Below are positions 1-13,822 of a stretch of DNA of 64,000 bases, in pieces. The DNA comes from Epiperipatus broadwayi (taxonomy: Eukaryota > Onychophora > Udeonychophora > Euonychophora > Peripatidae), in assembly GCA_028023455.1 (NCBI GenBank), contig JAQFVV010013387.1, positions 64,001-128,000 of the forward strand. Direction: 5' to 3'. The notes beneath the pieces are model-generated. The model had not been told where the DNA came from and made no database searches. It saw only the letters and a list, made by a program, of their open reading frames with translations. Each line of letters starts with the position of its first letter. Position 1 is the stretch's first letter. The position numbers and the translations under genes are program-made.

Positions 1-1107
1 CGATGGTAATGTTCACATGCTAGTGATGTTGGGGAAGTGTTGACTTCATCAACACAGACTATAAGATGTATGAGCGGCCTTGTAAACAGCATATTTCTGT
101 GCTTATGCATGGAAACAGCGCTATCAGGTGATGTGGGTCATCCAAAGTTGTAGTATTAAGTATAATAAGAACAAAATGATCTGTTTAAACTCTAATCAGC
201 TTGACTATCTTCAGGAACCAAGATCCTGAGTCTGGAAACAAGTCCCAGCTACTCTTCTGCTGCTTCACATATATATATACAACTAAGTTGCGTGAATATA
301 CGAGGATTGGAGAAAAAAGATATTGCATGCTTTTTTTTCCCCTGCTTAAATAGTTTTCTTTGTCTTTTGTTTTCTGAAGTAATCTAACTGGTCATCTGTA
401 TCCGGGTGAAAGTTTTTTTTATCTTATCTATTAATTTTAATTAAACATTAGTTCTTTCTAGAATTTGATTGTTAATCAATTATTGACAATTGAATTCCTA
501 CAAAATCAGATTTTACTTTAATCTTATTCTCATTGTACAATTAATGTTTTAATTTATCCATTTTATTATTAAAACTATTTTTAGATAGTTGTTTTAGTAT
601 TGTAAATTAAAATGCACATTTTACTAATAATGAATTGATCTTCCATTTATTAAATGGAATACTAAGTGAAAGCCATCAACAATTATTGTTATCCTCATTA
701 CACAGAGGCAAAACTCTATACAGTAATGCCACTGAATGCAAGCCAGAATAATCAATAGATGTAAGGTTTGTGCATAAAATCCTTATCATTTGTCTCTGTG
801 TTAGCAGCATATAAACATAAAAAATGATGATCAAGTTATGTTTAGTGATTTAATATCCTCATTACAGTTGAGAATGGACAGAATATAAAGTAATAAGAAA
901 CAGAAAAGGTATTGTATGATTAATTCTTCTAAGCACTCTAAAAAGCTCAAAACATTTTCCAATTAACCAATTATTAAGCTAAATGTTTCTCAATAGAAAA
1001 GGTTACATGATCAAAACATTTTATAGTTGTATTTTAATAATTAATTAATACTTGTATCTTACATAAATTGATATCATTGGGGACCAAAACAAAAGGCAGT
1101 AAACAAG
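1..1107. other. AT-rich spacer, no gene recognised
   Basis: The first 290 bases are less AT-rich than the rest and contain short open stretches on both strands, but none continues or matches a family I know. The rest is AT-rich with poly-T and poly-A runs. No RNA gene, terminal repeat or splice-like structure is evident. Confidence 0.5.
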
Positions 1108-1215
1108 CACTAATGTATAAATTTTTGTCAAAGTATGGAAAACATTTGAGAGAAACAAAAGGCACTAATGTATAAATTTTTGTCAAAGTATGGAAAACAT
1201 TTGAGAGAAACAAAA
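1108..1215. repeat. 55-bp tandem duplication
   Basis: Two essentially identical copies in a row, starting cactaatgtataaatttttg at 1108 and again at 1163, each ending in gagagaaacaaaa. The lack of divergence suggests a recent local duplication by slippage or unequal exchange. Confidence 0.9.
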
Positions 1216-2523
1216 TATCACTTATCTACAGATATTAAATCAAAACTACATATGAAATGACTCCAATCTTGGATAAATTTTGAAAATACAATTTATCATT
1301 CTCCTACGTCAAGTTTAGTATTTACCGTCCGGTCGTGCATTATGCTATATCTAATTATGCAACTTCAATTATATGTTTTCTAAAAAAAAATGTAAGTCAA
1401 AAATGAAAATAAACATATCAAAAAACTATTAAGTTTTATAAATTTGGTGATGTTTGGCAGCCATTTTTTTGCTTCCCTGAACATTGTATGCAATTATGTA
1501 TGTAATAAAATTCACTTGGTTTGTGAATTACATACATTTCATTCTTCCATTACTATTCTTTTCAAATGTGGTATGCTGTATTTTATATAATAAAATACTT
1601 TCTTATTGTAATGTTAAAAGTTTTACAAAATTTTACAACATACTAAAAGTTGAAACTGGTTTTAAAATGTCAAAATAATCAGAGAACCTAATTTCTTTGA
1701 AAACAAAATCACTATTATGTTTCTATAAGATAAAAAAAATATTGAAAATATATATATATATATCAGCTAAGCACATTTAAAATAATAGCGAGGAAGGTCA
1801 GACATTTTGCTATTTACTTTATTTTAAAAATAAAATATGATAGTTAATTTTTTTCTTTATATTCTTATTGCTTCAGTGAGTGAAAGAATACTCAGTAAAT
1901 ATGTAAATGTGTCCCTTAGTTATTGTTAATAACTCTATTATTATTTTTAAAATTTTATTCATACTATAATTTTGAAATTATATTACTACTACACATATAT
2001 ATATGTGTGTGTGTGTTGAAAAATACTGTATAATTACAGTTCAATAAACAATATGTACTCCATTCTAATCACTGTTTATGACCAAAACATGCGCTATTAT
2101 ACACTATACATGCTAAACATAAGAGGAGCTGGTGATCTTTTTAGAAACAACATAAGAGGAGCTTGGACAAAATAAAGCATCATTTGGTGCTCCATTGTAT
2201 TTCTTATTGGGAAAAAAAAAACCAAATATTTTTAAGGTTTTATCATAAACAGATAATGGTTTTTAAAACTGCTCTAATCATATATTATTTTTAAGTCCTT
2301 AAAAAAAAAATCTTCAAAAATTAATACTGAATATAATACAATGACATAATTTCATTAACTTACACAATAATTCTAAAGTATTTTTTCTCGCAGTAAATAT
2401 TGAAATATATATATATATAAGCATAAAACTGAATAACATTAAAGAATAAACAAAAAAAAAGTAATTATATGTTTTACTGATTACAAAAAGATTTCTAATT
2501 AATAAGTTTTTCAAAAATGAGTA
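1216..2523. other. AT-rich spacer with microsatellites
   Basis: No gene recognised. It holds several (TA)n tracts near 1750, 1995 and 2408, and a short (TG)n tract near 2005. The small open frames here are AT-rich, lysine/asparagine/phenylalanine-dominated chance frames. Confidence 0.5.
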
Positions 2524-3440
2524 CACCTGGGTCTCATTTTATGCGGATTACTTTAATGCGATTTTGAAGTTATGCGATTCATATTTCTTCTTAATATCTT
2601 TCATATTTCACTATATTTGTTAGATATCAAAAAATTTAAATTATTAATAACTTATTTTGACTTGAAATACTTTTTTTTTTTTTTTTTCAAAAATATACGT
2701 TATATTAGCAGCTAATGTGAATATGGCCTGAAACTGTATTTAGAACTTAGCTTTTATGTAAATAACCTATTTAGACTAATGAATAAATAATAATAATAGA
2801 TTTATACTTACATATAAAAATATCGCAATAAATATTCAAAAAATTTAAACTTTTAAAATGTATTATAAATAAAAAACGAAGATTTTATAAACTGAAAATA
2901 ATCTTTCTAATGATAATGTTTTGATTGCAATATCATTTTTTTAATATAGAAACAGAAAACCATTAACACAGCACAAGACTGAAAATGGCGCTAGTTGTAC
3001 ATCACATCACGAATAAAAATAAAGTGGTTTAACAGGTTTCTCTGTGCATAATTGCCGAAAGATTCTTGACTTCGTTTAAGGAGAAGCCAACATCGAATCT
3101 GATTTCTTACCAGTTTACAAATGAACGCTAGCGTAATGATTAAAATATGTATGAAAAATGTAAAATTAAATACTGTAGTAATAAAAAAAGTAAAAAAAGT
3201 TTGTCTTGTATTAATTTTTTTCAAATATCTAAAAAATTTTATTAGTCACACTTTATTGGCTTACTTTTTTCATGCGAATTTTAAAGTAATTTTTCTTTGT
3301 TGCTTTGCTTTTATGCGAATTCTGAAATTTACAGTGCCTATCCCCCATTTTTCAAGGTAAATTAAGTCTATTTTTGTGCGATTTTTTTTAATGCGGGTTT
3401 TCTGTGGAACCTATCTATCCCATAAAAGGAGACCCAGGTG
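2524..3440. mobile_element. Non-autonomous Tigger-like DNA transposon, copy A
   Basis: A 917-bp element with terminal inverted repeats. The left end starts cacctgggtctcattttatg and the right end finishes gagacccaggtg, with sub-terminal repeats of the type aatgcgatttt. A second copy lies inverted at 62983-63944, and the match runs along the whole length, including a central block around gaaaatggcgctagttgtac. A TA precedes the left end; the right flank is TT, so the target duplication is either mutated or not exact. TA targets and ttttatgcgg-type ends are usual for pogo/Tigger elements of the Tc1/mariner superfamily; assignment to that group is my inference. There is no transposase frame, only short chance frames on both strands, so any movement would have needed a transposase from elsewhere. 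Confidence 0.85.
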
Positions 3441-4540
3441 TTTATCAGAACATTTCAATGGCATTATGAGAAATCATTGTTTGGAGAAGGAACTACAGTT
3501 AATGGGCTATAATGAAATAAACTTGTTTCATAGTGGCAAAGAGATTAGACAAAGTTGTATATTAACAACATACCTATTTAACTTGTTATACTAAAAAAAA
3601 GTAAGTCTTCAAACTGTTCCTGGAGAATACTTCTGAGAATATCATGGACAACAAGAATGCTTAAAGTGCAAATAACCAGACTGAAATTGTTTTTGTATAT
3701 CATAAGACTAAAAAAGTGTATATTGTTAAGATAAAATAGTACGATAAAAGAAGAGGGTAACCAGTAATGTAAATGAAAGGACTCAATCATCATTGTAATG
3801 AAATTATCTTAGAACAGCCTGAAAAATTAAACAGATAAGACATCTTGAAAAAATGTTATTCATATTGAAACAGTTAGTTTTATCCATCTGCCTGTTTCAC
3901 GTATTTTAACTCTACACCTATCTCTATGCCAGGTTTAAATCCTCTCAGAGTACCCATTTAAACAATCTTAAATTACGATATATGCGGGATCGCACATATA
4001 TATGCGAACGGTAAGTCTGTAATTTAATAGTATATTATATATTACAGATAAGTATTCATTTTAAAAAGATTTCTAGTTTAAGAAATATTTTAGTTTAAAT
4101 TATTAAGTCAATTTTATGGTTATATTACTGAAATCGCATATGTATATAACTACGATGTCCGTTGTTGTTATTCTGCATGTATGATAATAAAATTAGTTTT
4201 CTAATTATCAAAGCAACTTTTAATTCCTGTAAACAACTTTTAAATTAGGTCACGCAATAGTCCTAAAATAGTGTGAACTAGATTTTATAAACCTAAAATG
4301 TTAATAAACATTCGCAGAATTTTATAGCATTGTCACAATAAACTACAGGAGGAAAAAAGTAGAAAAACAAAATCTAAATTAGTTGTCATAATTAAAAATG
4401 TTTTTCTAAAATAAAGTAATGGGTTTCTCAACTAGTTTTAATGGTCCTGGTTTGCAGACCGTACTGCCGCCGTCAGAGGGCGCGGCAACATCATCAACAA
4501 CCGGCCTGAAAATGGCAAGTGATAAATTTTTTTACAAAAC
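3441..4540. other. AT-rich spacer
   Basis: No gene, RNA or mobile element recognised. Around 3980-4000 and 4130 there are short related pieces, atatatgcg and tcgcatatgtatat. A GC-richer 80-bp stretch near 4440-4510 leads into the satellite zone. Confidence 0.45.
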
Positions 4541-5022
4541 GCCTCAAAATCGACAAATAAAATGCCTAAGGCAATATATGTACAGCAAATAAAGCGAAAA
4601 CTACAAATTAAAAAAAAATGAAAGAAAATGCTAAAAAATTCAAATAATAAAACCAAAAAATCATGAAAATTCCATTACGAGCTATACCCCCCCCCCAAAT
4701 CAAAAAAAACGCCTCAAAATCGACAAATAAAAATGCCTAAGGCAATATATGTACAGCAAATAAATCGAAAACTACAAATTAAAAAAAAATGCAAGAAAAT
4801 GCTAAAAAATTCAAATAATAAAAACAAAAAATCATGAAAATTCCATTACGAGCTATACCCCCCCCCCAAATCAAAATGTCTTCCCTTAAATCGACAAATA
4901 AAAATGCCTCAGACAATATATGTACAGCAAATAAATCGAAAACAACAAATTATAAAAAAAATGCAAGAAAATGCTAAAAAATTCAAATAATAAAACCAAA
5001 AAACATATCAAGAGATATACCT
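4541..5022. repeat. Tandem array, three 170-171-bp units
   Basis: Three units start near 4541, 4711 and 4882. Each carries, in order, a cgacaaataaa block, a caatatatgtacagcaaata block, a poly-A tract, an atgctaaaaaattcaaataat block and a poly-C stretch of about nine bases (4687-4696 and 4858-4867). The first two units are nearly identical and the third is more diverged and has lost its poly-C. No coding potential. Confidence 0.9.
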
Positions 5023-6480
5023 CCCTCTACAATCTGACAATTCACAAAACATGGCGGCCAAAAAAAGCAGGAAAATACGAAAAAAACAAATCATTTACCT
5101 TCAACATAAATATGCATCTAAGTTCATATTAAAAAGCAATTCCCCCAACTGGTCAAAACGTAACACAGATTAATACGTAGTAACTAATAAAAAAATAAGC
5201 AGAAAATGCTATAAAATGCAAACTATAAAAAAATAGGATCAACAGTCCCCCCCCCTACAATCTGGACATTCAGAAGGAAGCGTGGCGGCCAAAAATAGTG
5301 GGGATCAAATTATTTACCTTAAACATAAATATGTATCTAAATTGATATTGAAAAGCAATTAATTGTTCTCTGGCTTTCAAATTACTGCATATGTAATTGG
5401 AGCAGTAATATTTAAATAATCAAAAAGCAATCATTACCGACCCCTCCCCACTAATCAAAACGTAATAAATGGTATCAATATTTTAAGATTATTTAAGTAA
5501 CAGACCTAATAAGAATTCATATCATAGATTAATACGTAGTAAGTAATTAAATAGAATTATAGTAAGTTTAAAAGAGAAGATGGAAAAATTACCTTGTTGC
5601 ATTTTTTTTGTTCAAGAAATTGTTTTTCACTGTTATATAGATTTAAATCACAGATTGTAGTTTCAAAATGACTATCCCCTTCCCCCATTTAGTGACTTTT
5701 CTAAAACTAAGAACTCATAACACGGATTAATACATACTAAGTGATTAAATATGGCAACAACGGACTAACTTTTATAAAATGTACTAAATCTTATGAATAT
5801 TTAAAAAATCAAACACTATTTGCACATGTGCTGTGCATTATTTAAGTAATAGATATAACTCCTCAACACAGATTAATACAGTACATAGTAAGAAAGTTTA
5901 AAAAAGAAAGTGGGAAAAATTACCTTGTTCCAAATTCGGTTCAGAGCCATTTGCACAATGATGACTCGATCATGATGTTCTGCAAAATGTAGCTTTGCTG
6001 GTAAATTTCTTAACACTTTTAGCAATGATGATTTCAGCAGATTAAAAAAATTATTTAACATAAGGTATCTACAAACACTAGCAATTATTTAAATCAAGTT
6101 ATGCACACATATATAATACCCCAATTCATTTTAAAAATAATAAACAATTGTCCACTATATTCATATTATTTTCAATTATGTTTTTATTTAAACAAAGTTG
6201 CAAGTTCATCTACATTTTTTTAATGAGAGATGTGTAATTACAAACATGAAATCTTCTCTCCCCCCCCCCTTTACTTGACAGCAAAAAATACTGTAAATAC
6301 TTTTAAAAGAAAAGTCTTTCAACATCAAATTATTTATCTTTAAAGCAATTAATTGTTATCTGGCTTTCAAATTATGACTGATGTAAATTGATCAATAATA
6401 TTTAAATAATAATCAATGTAAAAAAGGAATACAAAACATAATTACCAAAGTCTTTCAGAACAGATTTTAACACTACGACT
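5023..6480. repeat. Mosaic of diverged repeats next to the 170-bp array
   Basis: A block at 5027 (aatctgacaattcac, then atggcggcc, then catttaccttcaacataaat) recurs at 5259, giving a period near 232 bp. A cagattaatacgtagtaa-type motif appears at about 5166, 5526, 5722 and 5872. The stretch gaaaaattaccttgttgc near 5582 recurs near 5913. The caattaattgttctctggct block at 5357 recurs near 6346. This looks like an old satellite-like or composite repeat whose full unit I cannot define by eye. Confidence 0.7.
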
Positions 6481-9400
6481 AAGAGCAAATATGGCAGAAA
6501 TTAGCGGGGAAAAAAAGTTTTGAGTTAAAATTTGTGCATATCTAATGTTGTATTCTTCTCCATCAAAAAATAATCCTAATTAAGTTTGTCAAAAAATAAA
6601 CATTATCCCAACAACTTGTATTTCTAGCACTACAAAATAATTAAAACGTCATAATAGAACTAAGCAGGTATTTCAAAACTCTACTTTAGCTACATTTTAA
6701 GTAAATTTGTTAGCTTTGGAAATGATATTTTTGATGTAAAATCTCTATTAAGTCATGATACCAAAAAATAATTTCCGGTCATCCTTCTTTTATAGTATGC
6801 ACTTTAATTTTGAAAGAACAAACGTATATTGATTTAAACTGTAATATACGTTTTTAATATAAAATTAATTAATAATGAAAATAAATCTAATGAATATATT
6901 ATAATTGGATGGGGGATCACCAGTATGTGATCATCAACAACCCAAAGTTGGGTCATCACTTGTAACTACAAAAAACCATGATTTAAACCATCAGGGATTT
7001 AAGGAACTGTTTGGTTATCCTCAAGAAAAAATATATATATAATTTAATGTCAAAAGGATGAGCATGATATATCACTCTGAGAGATCAGTTAACTCCTTAG
7101 AGCAACTAAAATTAACTAACCATACATCAACCAGCATTATCAATAAGTAAAAGTAAGTAATACTCAAAAAAACAACCATTCATTATCATGCATGATTAAC
7201 AATAAAAAAAATCAAGTCAATCTTGTGACTGGATTTGAAATGGGTCTACTATAGACCAGGCTAATTACTGAGCCTTTGCCAGCCTGGGGTATTTATTTTA
7301 AAATATGGATGCACAAACAAAGTGTTCATCCATCAGAATGCATAATAATCAAAAACAATAATGCTGGGATATTAAAATATGATGATCATCAATGCTCTGG
7401 CCTCTACTATCATTAGAGTAACTGGCCAAATATAAATTTTAATTCTAATAGACTAAAATAAAATAAAATATAGTGCATGGTCTTTAAAGAATGTTCTCTT
7501 TGCACTAACCAGAAAGATGATCATTATCAACTAGATGCTCATACCCTAAATATAAATACCCTTTCATATATCAAATCGTTGTGCGCACATATAGCCCAGA
7601 GAACATAAGTTCTTGTGACCAAAAATGATGATTTACATAATATCCTAAAAATTGAGAATTAAGTTCACTGGAATAATTTTAGCAATTAGATAAGTTTATA
7701 AACAACAATAAGAAAATGATATTAAGGTCTTTAGAATAAGGCTATACATATCAATTATGCCTTCTGATTTTGATTAACATACAATAATAACAAATTATCA
7801 TATTTTGATTAACATACAATAATAATAAATTATCATATTGTGGCTTACATGATTAATATACAAAATTCAAGTTATTACATTATGATTTACATATTTGTTC
7901 CACAGATGCAGATTTTACTATTACATGAATATATTTCAATTGACAATTAAAATACAATAATAATTATCATTTTAAGTTAAATGATAAAAATACCTCATAC
8001 AAAGTTATACATATCATCGCACTGATGTATGGTATAATTTATTATTTAATATAAAATATTTTAATTGTTATAATCTATAAATGTGATTCAATTTTATACA
8101 TAAAATCAATAACATATTTAACATACATGTGAGTGCATATTTAATTGCAGGTACACATTCATGTCTACATCATATTTCACTTTTCTCACAATAAAATTTA
8201 TTAATTTTATATGTAATTAATTCTTGATTTAACATATATATAGTGTGCCTAGTAATGTATGTGCACATTGAAGTTTATATTATATATTTTAATTTATCAC
8301 AATAATAAGATTATATTTTTCATAAGATTCAATATTGAAAGTATATAAAAAATATGAATCACATTATTTAATTCTTTCAAAACAGTTTACTTTTTCTTTT
8401 TTAAAAAAATAGTCAATTTTTGACACGTAATTGTTGATTATTAACATCTTTAAATTTAAATGACTTTTGGAAATCTTTTTTAAAAAAAATAAAACAGTCA
8501 ATAAATTATTCTTGACTTAATTATAATGTCTTTCACAACATCAATATTTATACAACAGGGTTTGTATCAAATCTGAGAGCAGCTCTATATTTTTCGAACA
8601 TCAAAAATCCACAGGCCATAATATGTTCAACCCCTCTATGGCTGAAATGGTGTGCACTGAGCACAATGATGCCAAACACAAGATTAAGAGGCAGACAACT
8701 CAATGCCATCAATAGATGCCTGCTTCACCATTTTGACAAAATGGGCCATCTAAGCTATTTGCATTTGCATATATAAAGATATCTACAACAATCATTAGTA
8801 TAAGCTATGAATATGGGAATACTAAGCTCCCAAAAGCTCTAAGCAATTAATTTGTAAGATAGCTTCATGTATGTGCATTTCAAGCACAATATATAAATTA
8901 AACTAAATATATAAATTTTAAAATGTCCTTTTATTTTCTCAATAAACGATTTTAAACAATATCATTCTATATTATCACTTTTAAATTTTTAATTCAAGCA
9001 AAAGTATTACTTGCATTTTTAGTTATATTTTTAAATGTCAGTTTAAAGAATATTAAAATCACTACCTAGACATTTATAGGATATGATATGTTTATCTGTA
9101 GTTCCTTGCATATTGATAAAGCAGCATACATATACTAATACTTTGGCAAGCTGATGGGTAAATGTTCTCATCAAAATAGGCATAGACCAGGCAATTGTCA
9201 GCAATGGAAAAGGTATAATCAGGTATGTTGGCATTCAATGAGTTCCCTTTCTGTCTAGGATTTGATATATTTCAGGTCAGCAAACTATCTTTGTCCACAT
9301 TTCTGCAGGCTAATGATCGATTTGTAAAGTGAACCTGGCTTCATGTGAATCAAAACTCCTTTGTAGAACTATAGAGCAGCTGCTTCATTGCCTTCCTATA

Positions 9401-10571
9401 TCTGTTTCATGGTAGTTTTCTGTATAGCTCTGCTAGCCATCTCTGCTAAACCAACTCTTTCTAGCCAGCTATTTACTGCCAACTAACTACAACAATCTAG
9501 CCAACTCTCCTGGTCAGCTCTTACAAAAACTATTAGCCAAACTAAAAACCAGAGTGTTCGAATTTCTTTATAAACTCTTTTTGTAAGTGGTTGAGTGAGG
9601 TAATAAAAACATTTTTAATTAAACCGTTTTCATCTGCCTAATCCTTTTCAAAGCAAATTTGAAGTTTATCAAAGTGTGATATACAAAGATTTTTAAGTAG
9701 ATAGTAAAATGTATACAAGTATTAATTAAAAGATTTCAAAAAAAAAAAGAAATAATGCTTGTTTTTAACTTCAAAATCAGAATTCAATAAAAATATTTAT
9801 TTAGACCTTTTTAAATATTTATTTAATAATGAAATTTTATTTTAAATTCAGAATTATTTAATCCCTGATTATTATTATTCCAGGAAATGCAGAAAAATAT
9901 CTACAAAAATTTGTCTAAGTTTATTTCTACTTTTCGTTTAGTTTATATATGTATGGGCACACACACAACTGTTGTTGTATGCCATGTAACCCAACCAGTT
10001 ACAATATATATATACTAAATAAAATAATTATTATGACTGATTACAAAACATTAGTTTTCTTAGCTTTAAATAAATAAAAATAATTGTTTCTTAAATGTGA
10101 CCATTATTTAGAAAATGATATATTTGTAAAAGAAATATTTTAGATATATCAATTATTAGTCTTCAAATGTCCAATATTAACAAAATAAATTTAAAGCCAG
10201 ACTTATGTATTTATAATTTTTATCAACATTCTTTGATTTAAACAAATGTCTGCTGTAGATATATTTTAAATTACTGACAATTTTCATATTCTAATTTTTC
10301 AAATCTTAATTTATCACTCATCAGCCATAATAACTTTATACTGTGAATAACTAATCTGTTTGCAGTAGTCTTGTACACATTTGCACATCAGTGACAACCA
10401 GCAAGTATTTCACTTTATCAATCATATTGTCCCACAGAATAATATTTTGCTATTCATTAGCATTTATAATAATTTACTTTGAGTTGATGAATCAGTAACC
10501 CCATTTTTTCCATAAGCTCTTGTTATTTTTATTCCACTAATTTTGCATAATGTGATGTCTTACAAGAACTC
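6481..10571. other. Long AT-rich spacer
   Basis: No coding region recognised on either strand. Slightly GC-richer patches lie at 6905-7030, 8560-8770 and 9040-9600. The last contains several loose copies of the motif ctagccaact (about 9437-9520), resembling a degraded short tandem repeat. On the - strand near 9230-9330 there is an open stretch that I could not assign. Confidence 0.4.
7769..7838. repeat. 35-bp tandem duplication
   Basis: The sequence tgattaacatacaataataa followed by aaattatcatatt occurs at 7771 and again at 7806 with one difference. A small local duplication in noncoding DNA. Confidence 0.85.
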
Positions 10572-10703
10572 ATTGATTGCATAATAAAGTTTATTGTAAG
10601 CATACTTGTGGCACAAGGCCTATTTATACTTTTGCCATTGATTACATAATAAAACAACTTACTGTAAACATATTTGTGACATAAGGCCTATTTATATTTT
10701 TGC
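10572..10703. repeat. 65-bp tandem duplication
   Basis: Two units start at 10572 and 10637 with attgattgcataataaa or attgattacataataaa and end in cctatttatacttttgcc or the equivalent. They differ at several positions, so this duplication is older than the one at 1108. Confidence 0.85.
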
Positions 10704-13074
10704 CCATATAAAATACATACTTATGCTAAATATTTAAATTTATTTTATGAATATATTTTTTTTTTTTTTCATTTTTAAAAAACACTTTAAAATGATGATT
10801 TAAAAAATGTATAATGTAATATAATACTGTAATCAGTGTAGACCGTTATTTTATTTCTATAATATACAAAGAATAATCAAGTTTAAAATATAATTCCCAA
10901 TAAATAATAAGAATCAATACATTAATTATCATCTAAAAATCCAATATTTCTAATTTTCTAGTCTAAATTTTATTAATTTTTTCAGATGTTTAAAAGAAAA
11001 AAAACAAATGTTATCCAAAATATAATAACTCTTTTTAAAAAAAAAATTCAATAAATATTTGTCCAGTTAATAATATACATAAGAAATAAAATTAAAAAAA
11101 TAGTTAATATGATGAATCATCTTATAAAGATTTATCATAAAAAAATAAAAATATAATTCAAATAAATAAAAAAAACTCATACAGAAATTTAGTGTTGAAG
11201 AACAAACAATAACTCTGCTTTCCTACTAATAAACTACTTTTAGAAGCTATAGTAGCAGAAGAAGAAAAAATGAAATATTAATAATTACAGAATTAAAAGG
11301 ATTCACTATACAAATGATAAAATAATAGTTATTGATCTACAACCATATTCTTTGTTTTCAGGTATTTGGGAATCTGCAATAATTATTATATCCAAAGCAG
11401 AAAATATTTATTAAAATGTTATCCAAGATTCATTTCAAAAAGTCAAAGCAAAGATTTAAATATTTACATATACTAGCATAATTAATATAAATTATACATT
11501 TTACACAAACTAAAATTAAAAAAAAAACAAAACAGTAGCATATGTACATTTTTGTTATTACTGTTCTTTCTCAAAGAACAAGTAAATATAAGGATCCTAT
11601 TTCCTCTTAGCAACTACATTACAATCCTATTCTGATAACCAAATTAACACTAAGCAATAGATATAAAGTCTACATAAATAACAAACATTATTGGATTATG
11701 CTTAATTATAGACTATTGGTTTTCCTTTTAATAAAAATTATGTTAAAATCAAACGGGTTTGTTAAAAAAGAGAAACGTCTACTTATATATATATGCACTT
11801 TTATATGTCACAGTAATGTAGGCATTTAAGAGGACGAATATTTACATATGTACTTAAATTAGATTTTTTTTAAAAAAAATTCTGCACAATATTAATGATT
11901 TTATAAATTATTTGGTTTTGCTTATAAAGATATACTATGTTTTAAGCAATATAATAAATATTTATCTTAATCTTTCTCTCTTCAAATAAAAAAAAAATCA
12001 TCCATCCTTTTGCTCGGTACAGTAAACAAACACACGGATTTGAGAATATAGATTTCTAAATAAATATTCTTTTAAATTTAAATATAATTCACTGTTTATA
12101 AATCAGCATTTTAGCCTATAGATAAAAATGGTGATATGAAATTCTTACAACTTAATTTCTTTTCTAATTTGCTTAAATAATTACTACTTGGCAAATGCTT
12201 TTTAAAAAATGTTGGTCTGAAGTTGATAACCAACTATAGTTTGGATTTAAAATCATTTGATGATGTGTCAAGTTTATATATCAAACAACACCATAAATCA
12301 CATAAATTGATCTGTCCAATCTGACAAGTTGACATGGCTATGGCCACCAACACAGGAACTTAATTTAAAAAACAAAGTGACCGAAAGGCATAACTAAGAG
12401 AGGGACAAAGATGGCCGCCCACAAACTTATTGTTCACAAAATTCTTCAACCCAAACAGTCAGTGTGTCTATTCTTTACAAACTTCAGTTTGTTTCGGTTG
12501 TAAAACCTATCATCTGGTTATAAAGATGGTCAACTCAACAGGAATTAAAACAGCAAAATATATTCTTAAACTTAAACTATTATCTATAATCTAACTAAAA
12601 AGAATAAAATTTTGTGAACCAAATAAAAAATTTATGGATATAGTTTTTCTATTTATTTATCAAAATTCTTTTAATATACACATTATTTAAGAAATCAGCG
12701 GTTAAATAATAAATTTCATATTTATTTATTTATTTATTTATTTTATCTGTATTTTTTTAATGTATATATAAAAGATTCTAGTTTGTGTATATAAATATAA
12801 AAAGAATTAGATTACATATGTATTTGATATATAATATAGGTAGAGTAGATGAAAAAATGTCTGCATTTAAATATATATATATAAGCATACATATATGTAA
12901 ATCACTACCTTGTACATGTGTATAACATATATGTAAAATATGTGTGTAAATATACGGACACAAAATTCATATTACCATAACTAATCAATACTTGATCATT
13001 CTATTATTATGCTGTCACATAATACAAATCAATATTATTGTTTTTCGAATTACCAAACGTATACATAATCACCA
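10704..13074. other. AT-rich spacer
   Basis: No gene recognised. A GC-richer patch at 12290-12560 contains the phrase aagatggccgccc and a perfect palindrome acaaacttcagtttgt at about 12476-12491. A TTTA repeat (12720-12745) and TA-rich tracts follow, up to the RTE element. Confidence 0.45.
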
Positions 13075-13499
13075 TAAAGAAATTATTACTAAAAAGAGAG
13101 ATCACATCATGAAATGGGTAGAAGACTTTTATCAAGAATTATATAGTAATAAATAACAAGTATCTCCTATATCTATTAATCTTCCGAATTGCCCAGAATT
13201 TTAAATGAAGAAGTGAGACATGCAATTACATGTATGAAGAAAGGAAAGGCTCCGAGTAATGATGGAATTATAATTGATATATTAAAAAAAGTAGGTGAGG
13301 AAATATAAAATTTTTTAGCAAAGTTATATACTAAATGGCTAAATGATAAAGATGTACCAGATGATTGGAAGAATGCAGTATTAATATTAATATTTAAAAA
13401 AGGTGATAAAGAAGATATTAGAAATTAAGATCCATCAGCCTTTTATCAGTTTTACACAAAATTTTTACCAAGATAATTACAACTCGTCTATAGAGAACA

Positions 13500-13817
13500 T
13501 TGGATTCCCATCAACCAAAAGAACAAGCTGGATTTAAAAGTGGTTTTAGTACAGTATATCATATCCAGGTATTGAGAGAAGTTATAGAAAGGACAAATGA
13601 ATATGACTTTCCATTATGCTTTGGATTTGTAGATTATGAAAAGGCATTTGATTCTATAAACATTTCTTCAATGATTAAAGCATTGGATCATCAAGGTATA
13701 GATCCAAGATATTGTCATATTTTAAAAAATATTTATAAAAATGCAACAGCAACAATAAGATTACATAATGCTACTGGGAAAGTAAACAATATTTTGTGGA
13801 TTAAAATGAGAAACTAA
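13500..13817 (+). pseudogene. RTE reverse transcriptase palm fragment, broken
   Basis: A 105-codon open stretch inside RTE copy 1. Residues include the motif EQAGFKSGFST, then the catalytic block A motif FVDYEKAFDSI with its first aspartate. The end is abnormal: after TGKVN the frame jumps into a short unrelated tail, because about 66 bp present in copy 2 are missing here. Those bases encode the conserved RQGDSISP region. Upstream, at 13075-13499, the same protein can be read with stops, including MKKGKAPSNDGI. The initial methionine is not a real start. No function is possible. Confidence 0.85.
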
Positions 13818-13822
13818 AAGGA

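Noticed and set aside
2991-3360. Overlapping frames of 77 and 79 codons inside Tigger-like copy A
   Set aside because: They are not preserved in copy B, which shares the DNA sequence but with frame-breaking indels, and show no transposase motif.
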